DNA from: UBA1181 sp963626555
GTDB taxonomy: Bacteria; Bacteroidota; Bacteroidia; Bacteroidales; Paludibacteraceae
Length of the DNA: 64,000 bases
Assembly: GCA_963626555.1 (NCBI GenBank)
Contig: CAVFXQ010000005.1
Span: 13,681 to 77,680, forward strand
Direction: 5' to 3'
Notes under the pieces: generated by a model
Told to the model about the DNA's origin: nothing
Seen by the model: the letters and a program-made list of their open reading frames with translations, nothing else
Databases searched by the model: none
Position numbers and translations under genes: made by a program
In this document: positions 52,253 to 61,052 of the stretch, one piece after another
Layout of the letters: every line of letters begins with the position of its first letter
How positions within the stretch are numbered: the stretch's first letter is position 1

Positions 52253-53263
52253 TTACCACAATCCTTTCCCTTCATTGTCCGAAAACCAATCTTGCAAAGC
52301 CTCCTGCAAAGTCCATTTGTATTCAAATTCAGTCTCGCTCATCCTTTTCCCTGAAACATTCGTTGATATCTGCAACTTTACGACTCTATCTCTGCAAATA
52401 CCCATTGGAGCTCCCAACATTCCCAAAAGAATTGCAGTCGGCATAATCAAGAAATTCGGCAAATAAGGGACAAACGCATTTGTATGAGTGGCGGTTTTCA
52501 TTGCATTAACAATCTGCTCCAAATGATAGGATGGTTCATAGCCACAATTGAAAAGTTGCTGATTTTCAGTTTTTTTTATACAAAAAAGAACAAAACGAAC
52601 GAGGTCTTTAACGTAAATGCACGCTTTTATTGTATCTTTTCTTCCAGGATAAGCAAAACGATGTTTCCGTATCGCCCAATACATACGAGTGAAATTTCCA
52701 TTTTCTCCTTTCCCAAAAACTACTCCTGGACGAAGCACAACCAACTTACGATAGGAAGCTCCTTTCTGCCATCCCTTAAATATTTCTTCAGAAACCAACT
52801 TCGAGATTCCGTATGGTGTATTGGGCATAGGTAAATCTTCCTCTTCTTTCATGCTCTCTGAAGTTCCGTAAACAGAAATACTTGACATAAACACAACCGT
52901 ATGTATTCCGTACCGTTCAGCAAAATCTACAACATTTTCCGCCCCCCTTATATTAGTCTCAAAATACTCATAATCTTCATATCCAGGAGTTTGATGGATT
53001 GCGGCCAAATGTATCAAAATATCATCTTCTGACACAGATACAGGTAATTCATCAATTTTCTTCCTTACATCACAATATATGTATTCGGAAGAAATGTCAG
53101 ACTCTTTTATTATCGGAGAATTATAGTTCTTTAGTCGCAAATGTTTTCCTTCCTGCTTTTCAATATCTAAATTGTAAATTTTTGAATCAGGATACTCCTC
53201 TTTAATCAAATTCGCAAGATGAACTCCAATAAAGCCAGATCCTCCAGTAATAAAAAAATTCAT
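52253..53263 (-). CDS. NAD-dependent epimerase/dehydratase (extended SDR)
   Basis: Predicted to act on a nucleotide-sugar. The 336-residue product has the Rossmann motif FITGGSGFIGVHLANL, HLAAIHQTPGYED, the catalytic Ser/Tyr-Lys set in FMSSISVYGTSES and PYGISKLVSEE, and VVLRPGVVFGKGENG. The exact sugar is unclear. It is 1 bp after the GT2 glycosyltransferase gene, so both probably serve surface polysaccharide or glycoprotein synthesis. Confidence 0.9.
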   Translation of the reverse strand: MNFFITGGSGFIGVHLANLIKEEYPDSKIYNLDIEKQEGKHLRLKNYNSPIIKESDISSEYIYCDVRKKIDELPVSVSEDDILIHLAAIHQTPGYEDYEYFETNIRGAENVVDFAERYGIHTVVFMSSISVYGTSESMKEEEDLPMPNTPYGISKLVSEEIFKGWQKGASYRKLVVLRPGVVFGKGENGNFTRMYWAIRKHRFAYPGRKDTIKACIYVKDLVRFVLFCIKKTENQQLFNCGYEPSYHLEQIVNAMKTATHTNAFVPYLPNFLIMPTAILLGMLGAPMGICRDRVVKLQISTNVSGKRMSETEFEYKWTLQEALQDWFSDNEGKGLW

Positions 53264-53264
53264 A

Positions 53265-54095
53265 TCATTCTTTTTTGTAGTAACCCAAATCTTCCAACAA
53301 TTGACGATTCCATTGACGCCGTTCCTTGTCGAAAATCCATCCCCACTTATTGAAATATTTAATCATATTCACAAGGTGAATACGCAACATTTTTCTGCTT
53401 TTATAGGATGCCGAACGATGTACATGCACAATCGTAACCTCCGGCCAAAACATAGTTCTGTAGTACTTATGCATCCTTCGAGTGATATCAATATCCTCTG
53501 GATACATAAAGAATCGCTCATCAAACAACCCTACTTGCTCAAGACATTTCATTCTAAAGAACATGAAACTGCCCATGTGATACGGCACGTTCATCGGTTG
53601 CTTATGGTCGTTAAACTCTAAACAATATCTATAGTTAAGTTTCTCTGTCCACTTTTTAGGCATAAATCGTCTGAAAAACAAAACTATTGGATCAGGCAAT
53701 AGCCGGCAAACATACTGTAGATTTCCATTCGGGTATATCGTATTAGGTATCAACTGAGCGACATTCTCGTTTTCATCCATATACCCAATAATTCTATCAA
53801 TCACCTGCTCACCAAACGAGACATCTGGATTGATAACTAAATGATAATCAACGCCTAACTGCATTGCTCTGCGAATTGCCATATTATGACCTGCTCCATA
53901 TCCTAAATTTTTATCATTGAACGTATAATCTACATTCGTAAACTCAGAACATAACTCACGCAAATCATCTTTAGGCGAATTATCTATCACATAGATTAAA
54001 CTCACATCATTGATAGTCAAAGAATTGAGACATTTTCTCAACTCCTCCTTGTCATTTTGGTATGTCACCACAGATGCGGTTACCCTTATTTTCAT
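53265..54095 (-). CDS. Glycosyltransferase family 2
   Basis: Transfers a sugar from a nucleotide donor, probably to a surface glycan. The 276-residue product has a GT-A fold: SVVTYQNDKEELRKCL, VIDNSPKDD, NLGYGAGHNMAIRRA, the metal-binding DxD-like VINPDVSFG, and FMYPEDIDITRRMH with the catalytic ED. The pattern is that of rhamnosyl- or related transferases (WbbL-like). ATG 54095 is chosen over one four codons earlier. Confidence 0.92.
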   Translation of the reverse strand: MKIRVTASVVTYQNDKEELRKCLNSLTINDVSLIYVIDNSPKDDLRELCSEFTNVDYTFNDKNLGYGAGHNMAIRRAMQLGVDYHLVINPDVSFGEQVIDRIIGYMDENENVAQLIPNTIYPNGNLQYVCRLLPDPIVLFFRRFMPKKWTEKLNYRYCLEFNDHKQPMNVPYHMGSFMFFRMKCLEQVGLFDERFFMYPEDIDITRRMHKYYRTMFWPEVTIVHVHRSASYKSRKMLRIHLVNMIKYFNKWGWIFDKERRQWNRQLLEDLGYYKKE

Positions 54096-54174
54096 GGTGT
54101 GTATCAATCTACGCTTCTCTACAAGAAACGTCTTACGAGCGTTTTTTAGTATTCTTTTTGTTTAGTCAAAAGAA

Positions 54175-54200
54175 GGAGAAAGAAATCATATTCTTTCTCC
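54175..54200 (-). terminator. Terminator of the nqr operon
   Basis: A perfect 10-bp stem (GGAGAAAGAA, 54175-54184, with 54191-54200) has a 6-nt loop and lies 25 bp past the nqrF stop. A CTTCTTTTG stretch follows on the minus strand. Confidence 0.75.
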
Positions 54201-54225
54201 CTCTCCTTCTATAGCATGCTTGAAT

Positions 54226-55494
54226 TTAGCCACCGAAGTTGTCGTAACGAATCATATCGTCCTCGACTCCTAAACTATGAAGCAAATCAAGCACAGTCTT
54301 CGACATCATTGGAGGTCCACAGAGGTAGTACTCCACATCCTCTGGAGCTTCATGCTTGTTGAGGTAAGTGTTACCCATCACTGGAGCAACGAATCCTGGA
54401 GTGTATTTAACTCCTTGTGCATCTGCCTTCGGATCTGGACGGTCCAAAGCCAAATGGAAATGGAAGTTAGAAAATTCTTTTTCCAATTCCAAGAAATCTT
54501 CCAAGAAGAAAACCTCATCGATACCTCTTGCACCATAGAAATAGTGCATCTCACGGTCACGAGTGTTCAATGTCTTCAACATGTGCATAATCTGTGCGCG
54601 AAGAGGCGCCATTCCTGCTCCTCCTCCTACCCAAATCATCTCTCTCTTAGAGTCGAACACTGGGTGGAAATCACCATAAGGACCTGACATGGTTACCTTA
54701 TCTCCTGGCTTCAAACTGAAAATATAAGTAGAAGCAATTCCACATGGTACATCTTGGAACCCAACTTGTGGTTTTGGTTTGAAAGGAGGAGTCGCAATAC
54801 GAACCGTCAATGTGATTATATCTCCCTCGTCTGGGTAATTAGCCATTGAGTATGCACGAATAGTTGGCTCTGTGTTCTTTTGGTGTAATCCGAAGAGTCC
54901 GAATTTTTCCCAAGATGGAACATACAAATCACCAATCAAGGAACGATCAAAATCGTTGTAGTTGATATCGTATGCAGGAATTTTAATCTGAGCGTATGAT
55001 CCTGGTAAGAAGTCCATGTGTTCTCCCTTAGGAAGAGCAACCTTAAACTCCTTGATGAAGCTAGCAACGTTTCTATTTCCAATAACGGTGCACTCCCATT
55101 CTTTAACACCCATAACAGATTCAGGAACTTTAATCTTCATATCGCCTTTCACCTTTGTTTGGCAACCCAAACGCCAGTGATTCTGTTGCTCTTTCCTTGA
55201 AAAATGACCTTTTTCTGAATCAAGGATTTCGCCTCCGCCTTCTAACACTTGACATTTACATTGTCCACAAGAACCTTTACCACCACAGGCAGAAGGCAAA
55301 TGGACACCATTAACAGCCAAAGTGTTGAGTAACGACGAACCCGACTCTACCTCAACAACATTATCGTCATTAATAGTAATTTTCGCTGCTCCAGATGTAA
55401 CCAAATACTTCTTGGCAACGAGAAGGAGTATTACAAGCGCCAATATAATGACGAGGAATACTACAATACTAGTTAAAATCAACGTTATATCCAT
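54226..55494 (-). CDS. nqrF: Na+-translocating NADH:quinone reductase subunit F
   Basis: NADH-oxidising entry subunit. The 422-residue product has one N-terminal membrane helix, a 2Fe-2S ferredoxin domain (CGGKGSCGQCKC with a later Cys in GCQTKV), an FAD domain (RAYSMANYPDEG) and an NADH domain (WVGGGAGMAPLRAQ, then YLCGPPMM). Electrons pass from NADH to FAD to the 2Fe-2S cluster. It is last in the operon, 14 bp after nqrE. Confidence 0.98.
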   Translation of the reverse strand: MDITLILTSIVVFLVIILALVILLLVAKKYLVTSGAAKITINDDNVVEVESGSSLLNTLAVNGVHLPSACGGKGSCGQCKCQVLEGGGEILDSEKGHFSRKEQQNHWRLGCQTKVKGDMKIKVPESVMGVKEWECTVIGNRNVASFIKEFKVALPKGEHMDFLPGSYAQIKIPAYDINYNDFDRSLIGDLYVPSWEKFGLFGLHQKNTEPTIRAYSMANYPDEGDIITLTVRIATPPFKPKPQVGFQDVPCGIASTYIFSLKPGDKVTMSGPYGDFHPVFDSKREMIWVGGGAGMAPLRAQIMHMLKTLNTRDREMHYFYGARGIDEVFFLEDFLELEKEFSNFHFHLALDRPDPKADAQGVKYTPGFVAPVMGNTYLNKHEAPEDVEYYLCGPPMMSKTVLDLLHSLGVEDDMIRYDNFGG

Positions 55495-55508
55495 TGTTTA
55501 TACTCCTA

Positions 55509-56105
55509 TTAAATTGTTAAACCAGAGAAGCACATAAATGCCATTGCCATCAAACCGACCGTGATAAAGGTGATACCCAAACCACGAAGAGGCGCAGGCA
55601 CATTCGAATACTGAAGTCTTTCCCTAATCGCAGCCAACGCAACGATAGCCAAAGCCCATCCAATACCAGAACCTAATGCGTATGTCGCAGCATACCCAAC
55701 ATTCTCAAAATGTCTTTGCTGCATAAACAAACAAGCACCCATAATAGCACAGTTTACAGCAATCAACGGCAAGAAAATTCCTAACGATGCATATAGAGAC
55801 GGACTGAATTTTTCAATCGCCATCTCCAAAATTTGCACAACACCTGCGATAACTGCGATGAAGAGGATAAAACTCAAGAAACTCAAGTCAACGCCCTTAA
55901 CGATAGCATCTGGTGCCAAGACATAATTCTCTAACAGATAATTCAGAGGAACGGTTACGAGCAACACGAATGTTACGGATAATCCCAAACCCAAGGCCGT
56001 CTTGACATTCTTTGATACTGCTAAATAGGAACACATTCCCAAAAAATAGCAGAAAATCATATTGTCCACAAAGATGGACTTTACAAATAAACTTAAATAT
56101 TCCAT
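55509..56105 (-). CDS. nqrE: Na+-translocating NADH:quinone reductase subunit E
   Basis: Integral membrane subunit of the pump. The 198-residue product has six helices and the conserved MIFCYFLGMCSYLAVSKNV near the start and AVNCAIMGACLFMQQRH in the second repeat. The paired Cys residues in these repeats hold the intramembrane iron-sulfur centre shared with NqrD. It lies 22 bp after nqrD. Confidence 0.97.
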   Translation of the reverse strand: MEYLSLFVKSIFVDNMIFCYFLGMCSYLAVSKNVKTALGLGLSVTFVLLVTVPLNYLLENYVLAPDAIVKGVDLSFLSFILFIAVIAGVVQILEMAIEKFSPSLYASLGIFLPLIAVNCAIMGACLFMQQRHFENVGYAATYALGSGIGWALAIVALAAIRERLQYSNVPAPLRGLGITFITVGLMAMAFMCFSGLTI

Positions 56106-56127
56106 ATTCTAATCTCTATTAGGAATT

Positions 56128-56763
56128 TTAATTGCTCTTCTCTTGAAGGTCTGGGTTCTTAGAACGTTGGAACCAAATGATACATGCCAAAAGAATCAAA
56201 GCCATTGGAGGCAAAACCATCAAACCATTGTTCATGTATCCGAAATCATACACGCATTGTGGAATGATGTGGAATCCTAACAATGTTCCAGATCCCAATA
56301 TCTCACGGAAAACACCCACGATAACGAGAATCAACGCATAACCTAAACCATTACCAACTCCATCCAAGAACGACTCCCATGGTCCGTTTGACATTGCAAA
56401 TGCTTCCAAACGTCCCATCAAAATACAGTTTGTAATGATCAAACCTACATAAACAGACAACTGTACGCTCACATCGTAAGCAAAAGCCTTCAAGATTTGA
56501 CTAACGATTGTTACCAACGCTGCACAAACTACCAACTGTACGATGATACGTATACGATTCGGTATCGTGTTTCTTATTAACGAAATAACCAAGTTGGCAA
56601 ATGCAACAATAACAGTCACTGACAGACCCATCACCAACGCAGGTTCTAATTTAGAGGTAACCGCCAAAGCAGAACAGATACCCAAAACCTGAACCGCAAC
56701 CGGATTGTTCAATCCTAACGGACTCAAAAAAACTTCTTTGTTTTTCTTTGAAAATAATTCCAT
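56128..56763 (-). CDS. nqrD: Na+-translocating NADH:quinone reductase subunit D
   Basis: Integral membrane subunit, inverted-topology partner of NqrE. The 211-residue product has six helices with NPVAVQVLGICSALAVT near the start and IITNCILMGRLEAFAM in the middle; the Cys residues in both supply ligands of the shared iron centre. It ends with a short charged tail (RSKNPDLQEKSN). It lies 13 bp after nqrC. Confidence 0.97.
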   Translation of the reverse strand: MELFSKKNKEVFLSPLGLNNPVAVQVLGICSALAVTSKLEPALVMGLSVTVIVAFANLVISLIRNTIPNRIRIIVQLVVCAALVTIVSQILKAFAYDVSVQLSVYVGLIITNCILMGRLEAFAMSNGPWESFLDGVGNGLGYALILVIVGVFREILGSGTLLGFHIIPQCVYDFGYMNNGLMVLPPMALILLACIIWFQRSKNPDLQEKSN

Positions 56764-56776
56764 ATCTGTTTCCTCC

Positions 56777-57616
56777 TTATTTTACTTCCGCAACTTGTGC
56801 TTTAACTGAATCAGCCACTTGCTTTACTACAGACACTAAAGAATCCTGAATTGCTGCCATTGAATCCTGAATTGCCATAGCTGCAGAATCAGCTACTGCC
56901 TCAACTTGAACTGGAGCGACCTCAGGCGCAATTTGTTTGAAGAACTTAGAATACTTTCCTAAGCAATCGTGCAACATATTGTCCACCCCTTTAGAAGTGA
57001 TTGTACCACCAGTGATACCATCCACCTCATAATCGCTATTTGAAACTTTACCATTCTTCACTACAGAAATTCTAATCTCACCGTTCTCCTGCAAAAGTTT
57101 TCCTTCAAACTCTTTTTGGAAATTCGGCGTAGCAATTTCAGCACCCAATCCTGGAGTTTCTCCTTCATGCGAGAAATATGTTCCATAAATAGTCTTTTTG
57201 TCTGCGTTGAATGAGACATAACCCCAAACTGGACCCCAAAGACCTGCTCCATAAAGTGGAACAACATACTTTGTCTCTCCATTCACCTCACAGAGATAAA
57301 GAGGAAGTTCTTTTATATTATCTTCCTTGAGTTTCTTAGACTCTACATCAAAACCACCTGTTGTTGAAACTACCTTTCCTTCCAAATCTAAAAGTTGGTC
57401 TTCTTTAATGTACTTGTTATAAGCAGTCTCAACATCACCTTTCAACTCTTCCTCGGATACGTTCAAAGAAGTAAGAATTTGCTTCATTTTATCCAACTCA
57501 ACATTCTTATCCTGCTTTTCTTTCAAGGAAGAAGAAACAAATGCCAAGAGGAATGCAACGATAATTACCATTACCGAAGCATATACGATAGTATAACCGT
57601 TACTATTTGTATTCAT
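56777..57616 (-). CDS. nqrC: Na+-translocating NADH:quinone reductase subunit C
   Basis: Periplasmic subunit with covalent FMN. The 279-residue product has one N-terminal membrane helix, the core FMN-binding domain (GAGLWGPVWGYVSF, SHEGETPGLGAEI) and the ApbE target DGITGGTITSKGV, whose second Thr is the expected FMN site. About 50 residues follow that are unusual: an Ala/Val/Asp-rich stretch with a doubled 7-residue unit (AIQDSMA, AIQDSLV), caused by a 21-bp tandem duplication in the DNA at about 56841-56882. Spacing to nqrB is 6 bp. Confidence 0.96.
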   Translation of the reverse strand: MNTNSNGYTIVYASVMVIIVAFLLAFVSSSLKEKQDKNVELDKMKQILTSLNVSEEELKGDVETAYNKYIKEDQLLDLEGKVVSTTGGFDVESKKLKEDNIKELPLYLCEVNGETKYVVPLYGAGLWGPVWGYVSFNADKKTIYGTYFSHEGETPGLGAEIATPNFQKEFEGKLLQENGEIRISVVKNGKVSNSDYEVDGITGGTITSKGVDNMLHDCLGKYSKFFKQIAPEVAPVQVEAVADSAAMAIQDSMAAIQDSLVSVVKQVADSVKAQVAEVK

Positions 57617-57622
57617 ACTCTT

Positions 57623-58819
57623 CTATTTTTTAGCAACTCGACTTAATCTTCTCTTGATGTTTCTTTGTACGAAGCAATAGTCTATCAACGCAGCAAAAAC
57701 ATTCATCAACAAGATTGCCAACATCATACCCTCTGGGTAACCTGGGTTCAAGCAACGTACTACAATAGCAATGAATCCGATGAGGAATCCGAAAATGTAC
57801 TTTCCACACTCTGTTCTTGGTGATGTAACAGGGTCTGTAGCCATAAAGACTGCACCGAAACAAAAACCACCTAAGAAAATATGCTCGTACCAAGGCAATT
57901 GCATCACTGAATTAGCTCCGATTGCGTTAAACATCAACGCAGTAGCAATACCTCCGACGAAAACCGACAACATTGTCTTCCAACTTGCGATGCCTGTCCA
58001 CAAGAGAATAAACGCACCGATTGCAATAGCGATAACGCTTGTCTCACCAATCGATCCAGGATACAAACCGACGATCATATCCATAACCGACATGTTGCTT
58101 CCTACCGCATTGACAATAACATCCGCCGAACCCGAAGTTGCCACCTGACCAAGCGGTGTTGCACCTGTGAATCCGTCAACTAAAGCCTCGCTTTGTCCTA
58201 ACCCGAAGAAATTGTTCAAGGAAATCCACACCGAATCTCCCGACATCTTAGTAGGATAAGCAAAGAACAAAAACGCACGAGTTACCAATGCAACATTAAA
58301 TATGTTATAACCTGTTCCTCCGAATACCTCTTTGGCGAAGATAACCGCAAAAGCAGTAGCCACAGCCAAAATCCACAATGGACATTCTACAGGAACAATC
58401 ATAGGAATTAGCATACCAGAAACAAGGAATCCTTCCTGAATCTCCTCATTCTTCCATTGAGCCACAACAAACTCAATTCCAAGTCCCACAACGTATGATA
58501 CGACAATCTTTGGCAATACAGCCAAGAAACCATAGATGAAAGTTTCAATAAAAGAAGCCGTTTCGCCATGCACCAAGAAGTGCTGGTATCCCACGTTGTA
58601 CATACCGAAAAGCAACGCAGGCAACAAAGCAATCACGACAATAGACATCGCACGTTTTGAGTCGATGCAGTCGTGAATGTGGCTTCCTCTCTTCGCTGTC
58701 GTATTCGGAACGAACAAGAAAGACTCAAATCCATCGAATACAGAGCGAAATGCGTGAAATTTTCCGTCCCCTTCAAAAGACGGCTTCACTTTGTCGAGAA
58801 AATTTCTTAACGCTTTCAA
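57623..58819 (-). CDS. nqrB: Na+-translocating NADH:quinone reductase subunit B
   Basis: Largest membrane subunit, carrying covalent FMN and riboflavin and forming the Na+ path. The 398-residue product has about ten helices, an N-terminal HDCIDSKRAMSIVV, the ApbE target DGFTGATPLGQVATSG (Thr in TGAT is the FMN site), and FGAVFMATDPVTSPRT near the end. It lies 35 bp after nqrA. Confidence 0.98.
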   Translation of the reverse strand: MKALRNFLDKVKPSFEGDGKFHAFRSVFDGFESFLFVPNTTAKRGSHIHDCIDSKRAMSIVVIALLPALLFGMYNVGYQHFLVHGETASFIETFIYGFLAVLPKIVVSYVVGLGIEFVVAQWKNEEIQEGFLVSGMLIPMIVPVECPLWILAVATAFAVIFAKEVFGGTGYNIFNVALVTRAFLFFAYPTKMSGDSVWISLNNFFGLGQSEALVDGFTGATPLGQVATSGSADVIVNAVGSNMSVMDMIVGLYPGSIGETSVIAIAIGAFILLWTGIASWKTMLSVFVGGIATALMFNAIGANSVMQLPWYEHIFLGGFCFGAVFMATDPVTSPRTECGKYIFGFLIGFIAIVVRCLNPGYPEGMMLAILLMNVFAALIDYCFVQRNIKRRLSRVAKK

Positions 58820-58854
58820 TGTTATATTATTTTAGTTATTACACAATTTTAGAC

Positions 58855-60210
58855 TTATGCCAACTCCTTACGAAGATAGTCCAATCCCTCGCGAACAATT
58901 CTTTGTGTCTCAATCTTAGATGTGCAGACAAACTCACACAAAGCGAAATCTTCCGGCGCAACTTCGTAAATTCCTAATTGCTCCATCTTATCAATATCCT
59001 TTGCCATGATTGCCTTCACGAGATACTCCGGATAAATGTCCATTGGGAACACTTTATCATATTCGCCAGACATAATGAACGCACGCTCACCTCCATTGAT
59101 ATTCGTATCAAAAACATATTCCTTTTTCTTGCCCATCAACCATGAGAAATAAGAACGGCTCACACTAAACTTGTTCAACCGTGGGGCAATCCATCCTAAG
59201 AACTCATTGTTGTGGTCTCCTTCTGGAATAACGGTAATCTGGGAATCAAAAGAACCTAAATATCCATCTGCTGAAATCTGCGTTCCTGTCAATGCGTTTC
59301 CACTAATATAACGAACATCAACTCCATCAATATTATTAGAAATCACATTTGCAATAGACTCTCCCACCCTCATATCATAGTACTGAGGTGTCTTCACAGA
59401 AGAACCCGTCAAGGCAACTTTCTTTGCAAAACTGATCTGACCATTCTTGAAGGCAGCACCAATCATAGCAACATCTTGAGGATTGACTGTCCAAACAACA
59501 TCTCCCTTATTGATAGGGTCAATGTGATGAATCTGCACACCTACGTTTCCAGTTGGATGAGAACCAATGAACTCGTGCAACACAACACCTTTCGTCTTCT
59601 TGTAGATGTTTGAAGCACTCTCCGCATTAATACTAATGTGAATCTTCCCCGATGTCAACTTTGATAATGCGTCGATACCAAACTGAAAGTCCTCTTCACG
59701 ACCCACCAAGACATACTCGTAATTGGGAGCCAAAGGGGCTGTGTCAAAACCAGAAATGAAAATTGCTTTTGGATTATCATTCGGATCAGCAACGATATCG
59801 TATGGACGTTGCTTGATGAAAGCGAAGAAACCAGCATTAAGCATTGCATCCTTTACTTTCTCTGCCGACAACTCGGAAGGACGCACCTTTGGAAACTCTT
59901 CTGAAACGAATTGACCATCCGACTTTAATCGAATGTCCAAAACCTTTCTCTTATCCCCACGATTTACTGCGACAACTTCGCCACTTACTGGGGAAACGAA
60001 TTTCAAATCCTGATTTGTCTTGCTTTGGAACAAAACCGTCCCGACTTTCACTTTATCCCCCTCTCGGACAAGCACTTTCGGTTTGATGCCGTGAAAATCA
60101 TCAGGTCTGACAGAAAACGACTCAGAAGCGCCAACCTTCGCTAGCACTTCCTTTGCCTTTCCTTTCATGTTAATGTCAAGACCTTTTTTAATTCTAATCA
60201 CCTCAGACAT
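58855..60210 (-). CDS. nqrA: Na+-translocating NADH:quinone reductase subunit A
   Basis: Cytoplasm-facing subunit linked to quinone reduction. The 451-residue product starts RIKKGLDINMKGKA and has the family stretches HGIKPKVLVREGDKVKVG, SPVSGEVVAVNRGDKRKV and DGYLGSFDSQITVIPEG. It heads the six-gene operon nqrABCDEF. A 13-bp palindrome lies in its leader. The start is the first ATG after that leader. Confidence 0.98.
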   Translation of the reverse strand: MSEVIRIKKGLDINMKGKAKEVLAKVGASESFSVRPDDFHGIKPKVLVREGDKVKVGTVLFQSKTNQDLKFVSPVSGEVVAVNRGDKRKVLDIRLKSDGQFVSEEFPKVRPSELSAEKVKDAMLNAGFFAFIKQRPYDIVADPNDNPKAIFISGFDTAPLAPNYEYVLVGREEDFQFGIDALSKLTSGKIHISINAESASNIYKKTKGVVLHEFIGSHPTGNVGVQIHHIDPINKGDVVWTVNPQDVAMIGAAFKNGQISFAKKVALTGSSVKTPQYYDMRVGESIANVISNNIDGVDVRYISGNALTGTQISADGYLGSFDSQITVIPEGDHNNEFLGWIAPRLNKFSVSRSYFSWLMGKKKEYVFDTNINGGERAFIMSGEYDKVFPMDIYPEYLVKAIMAKDIDKMEQLGIYEVAPEDFALCEFVCTSKIETQRIVREGLDYLRKELA

Positions 60211-60248
60211 ATAACTATAATTAATAAAATTTCTGAAAGTTTTTTTCA

Positions 60249-60261
60249 GTCAATAATTGAC
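60249..60261 (-). promoter_or_regulatory. Palindrome in the nqrA leader, possible operator
   Basis: GTCAAT-A-ATTGAC is a perfect inverted repeat with 6-bp arms. On the minus strand it comes right after TACCTTTA (60273-60266), one base off the -7 consensus, so a bound protein could block or adjust nqr transcription. It could also be chance. Confidence 0.4.
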
Positions 60262-60275
60262 CTATAAAGGTACTA

Positions 60276-61052
60276 TTATTTTCTGATAATTCCGCGTTGT
60301 GATCCTTTTATAAAGTCAACAATATACTTTACTTCAGGAATCATCTCACATTCTGCCTCAACCCTCTCAATCGCTTGAGTCGTGTTCAAATCAGACAAGT
60401 ATATTATGCGATAGACATTCATGATTTTTTCAATCGTCTCGTTGGAGAAATTTCGTCTGGTGAGTCCCACTTTATTGAGCATTTCAAAAGACAACGGCTC
60501 ACGCCCTGCCATAACATACGGAGGGACATCTTTACCTACCTTTGACCCTCCCTGAATCATCACATGACCACCGATCCTTGTGAACTGGTGAACAAGTACA
60601 CTACCAGAAAGGATTGCCCAATCATCAATAACCACTTCTCCAGCGATTTGAGAAGCATTTCCAATGATAATGTGATCTCCTAATCTGCAATCATGCGCTA
60701 TATGCGTATAAGCCATCAACAAACAATTCGAACCTACAACTGTAGTTCCTTTAGATGCTGTTCCACGATTTATGGTGGCACATTCTCTAACAGTTGTGTT
60801 ATCACCAACAACAGCGGTTGTTTCCTCACCTACAAATTTTAAATCTTGAGGAATCGCAGAAACAACGGCATTAGGGAAAATCTTCACGTTCTTTCCTATC
60901 CTCGCACCACTCAAAACAGTGGCATGTGGCATAATAACAGAGCCATCCCCAATTTCTACATTCTTATCAACGTAAGCAAATGCTCCAATCTCTACATTTT
61001 CACCAATTTTTGCCTCGGGATGAACAAAAGCCAATTCGTTTATCATAGACAT
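60276..61052 (-). CDS. lpxA: UDP-N-acetylglucosamine acyltransferase
   Basis: First step of lipid A synthesis: moves a 3-hydroxyacyl chain from ACP to UDP-GlcNAc. The 258-residue product is a left-handed beta-helix of hexapeptide repeats (PEAKIGENVEIGAFAYVD onward). The catalytic His lies in LLMAYTHIAHDC, and the C-terminal helical part (MLNKVGLTRRNFS) is typical. An ATG two codons later (61046) is an alternative. It directly abuts the lpxC-fabZ stop codon. Confidence 0.97.
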   Translation of the reverse strand: MSMINELAFVHPEAKIGENVEIGAFAYVDKNVEIGDGSVIMPHATVLSGARIGKNVKIFPNAVVSAIPQDLKFVGEETTAVVGDNTTVRECATINRGTASKGTTVVGSNCLLMAYTHIAHDCRLGDHIIIGNASQIAGEVVIDDWAILSGSVLVHQFTRIGGHVMIQGGSKVGKDVPPYVMAGREPLSFEMLNKVGLTRRNFSNETIEKIMNVYRIIYLSDLNTTQAIERVEAECEMIPEVKYIVDFIKGSQRGIIRK

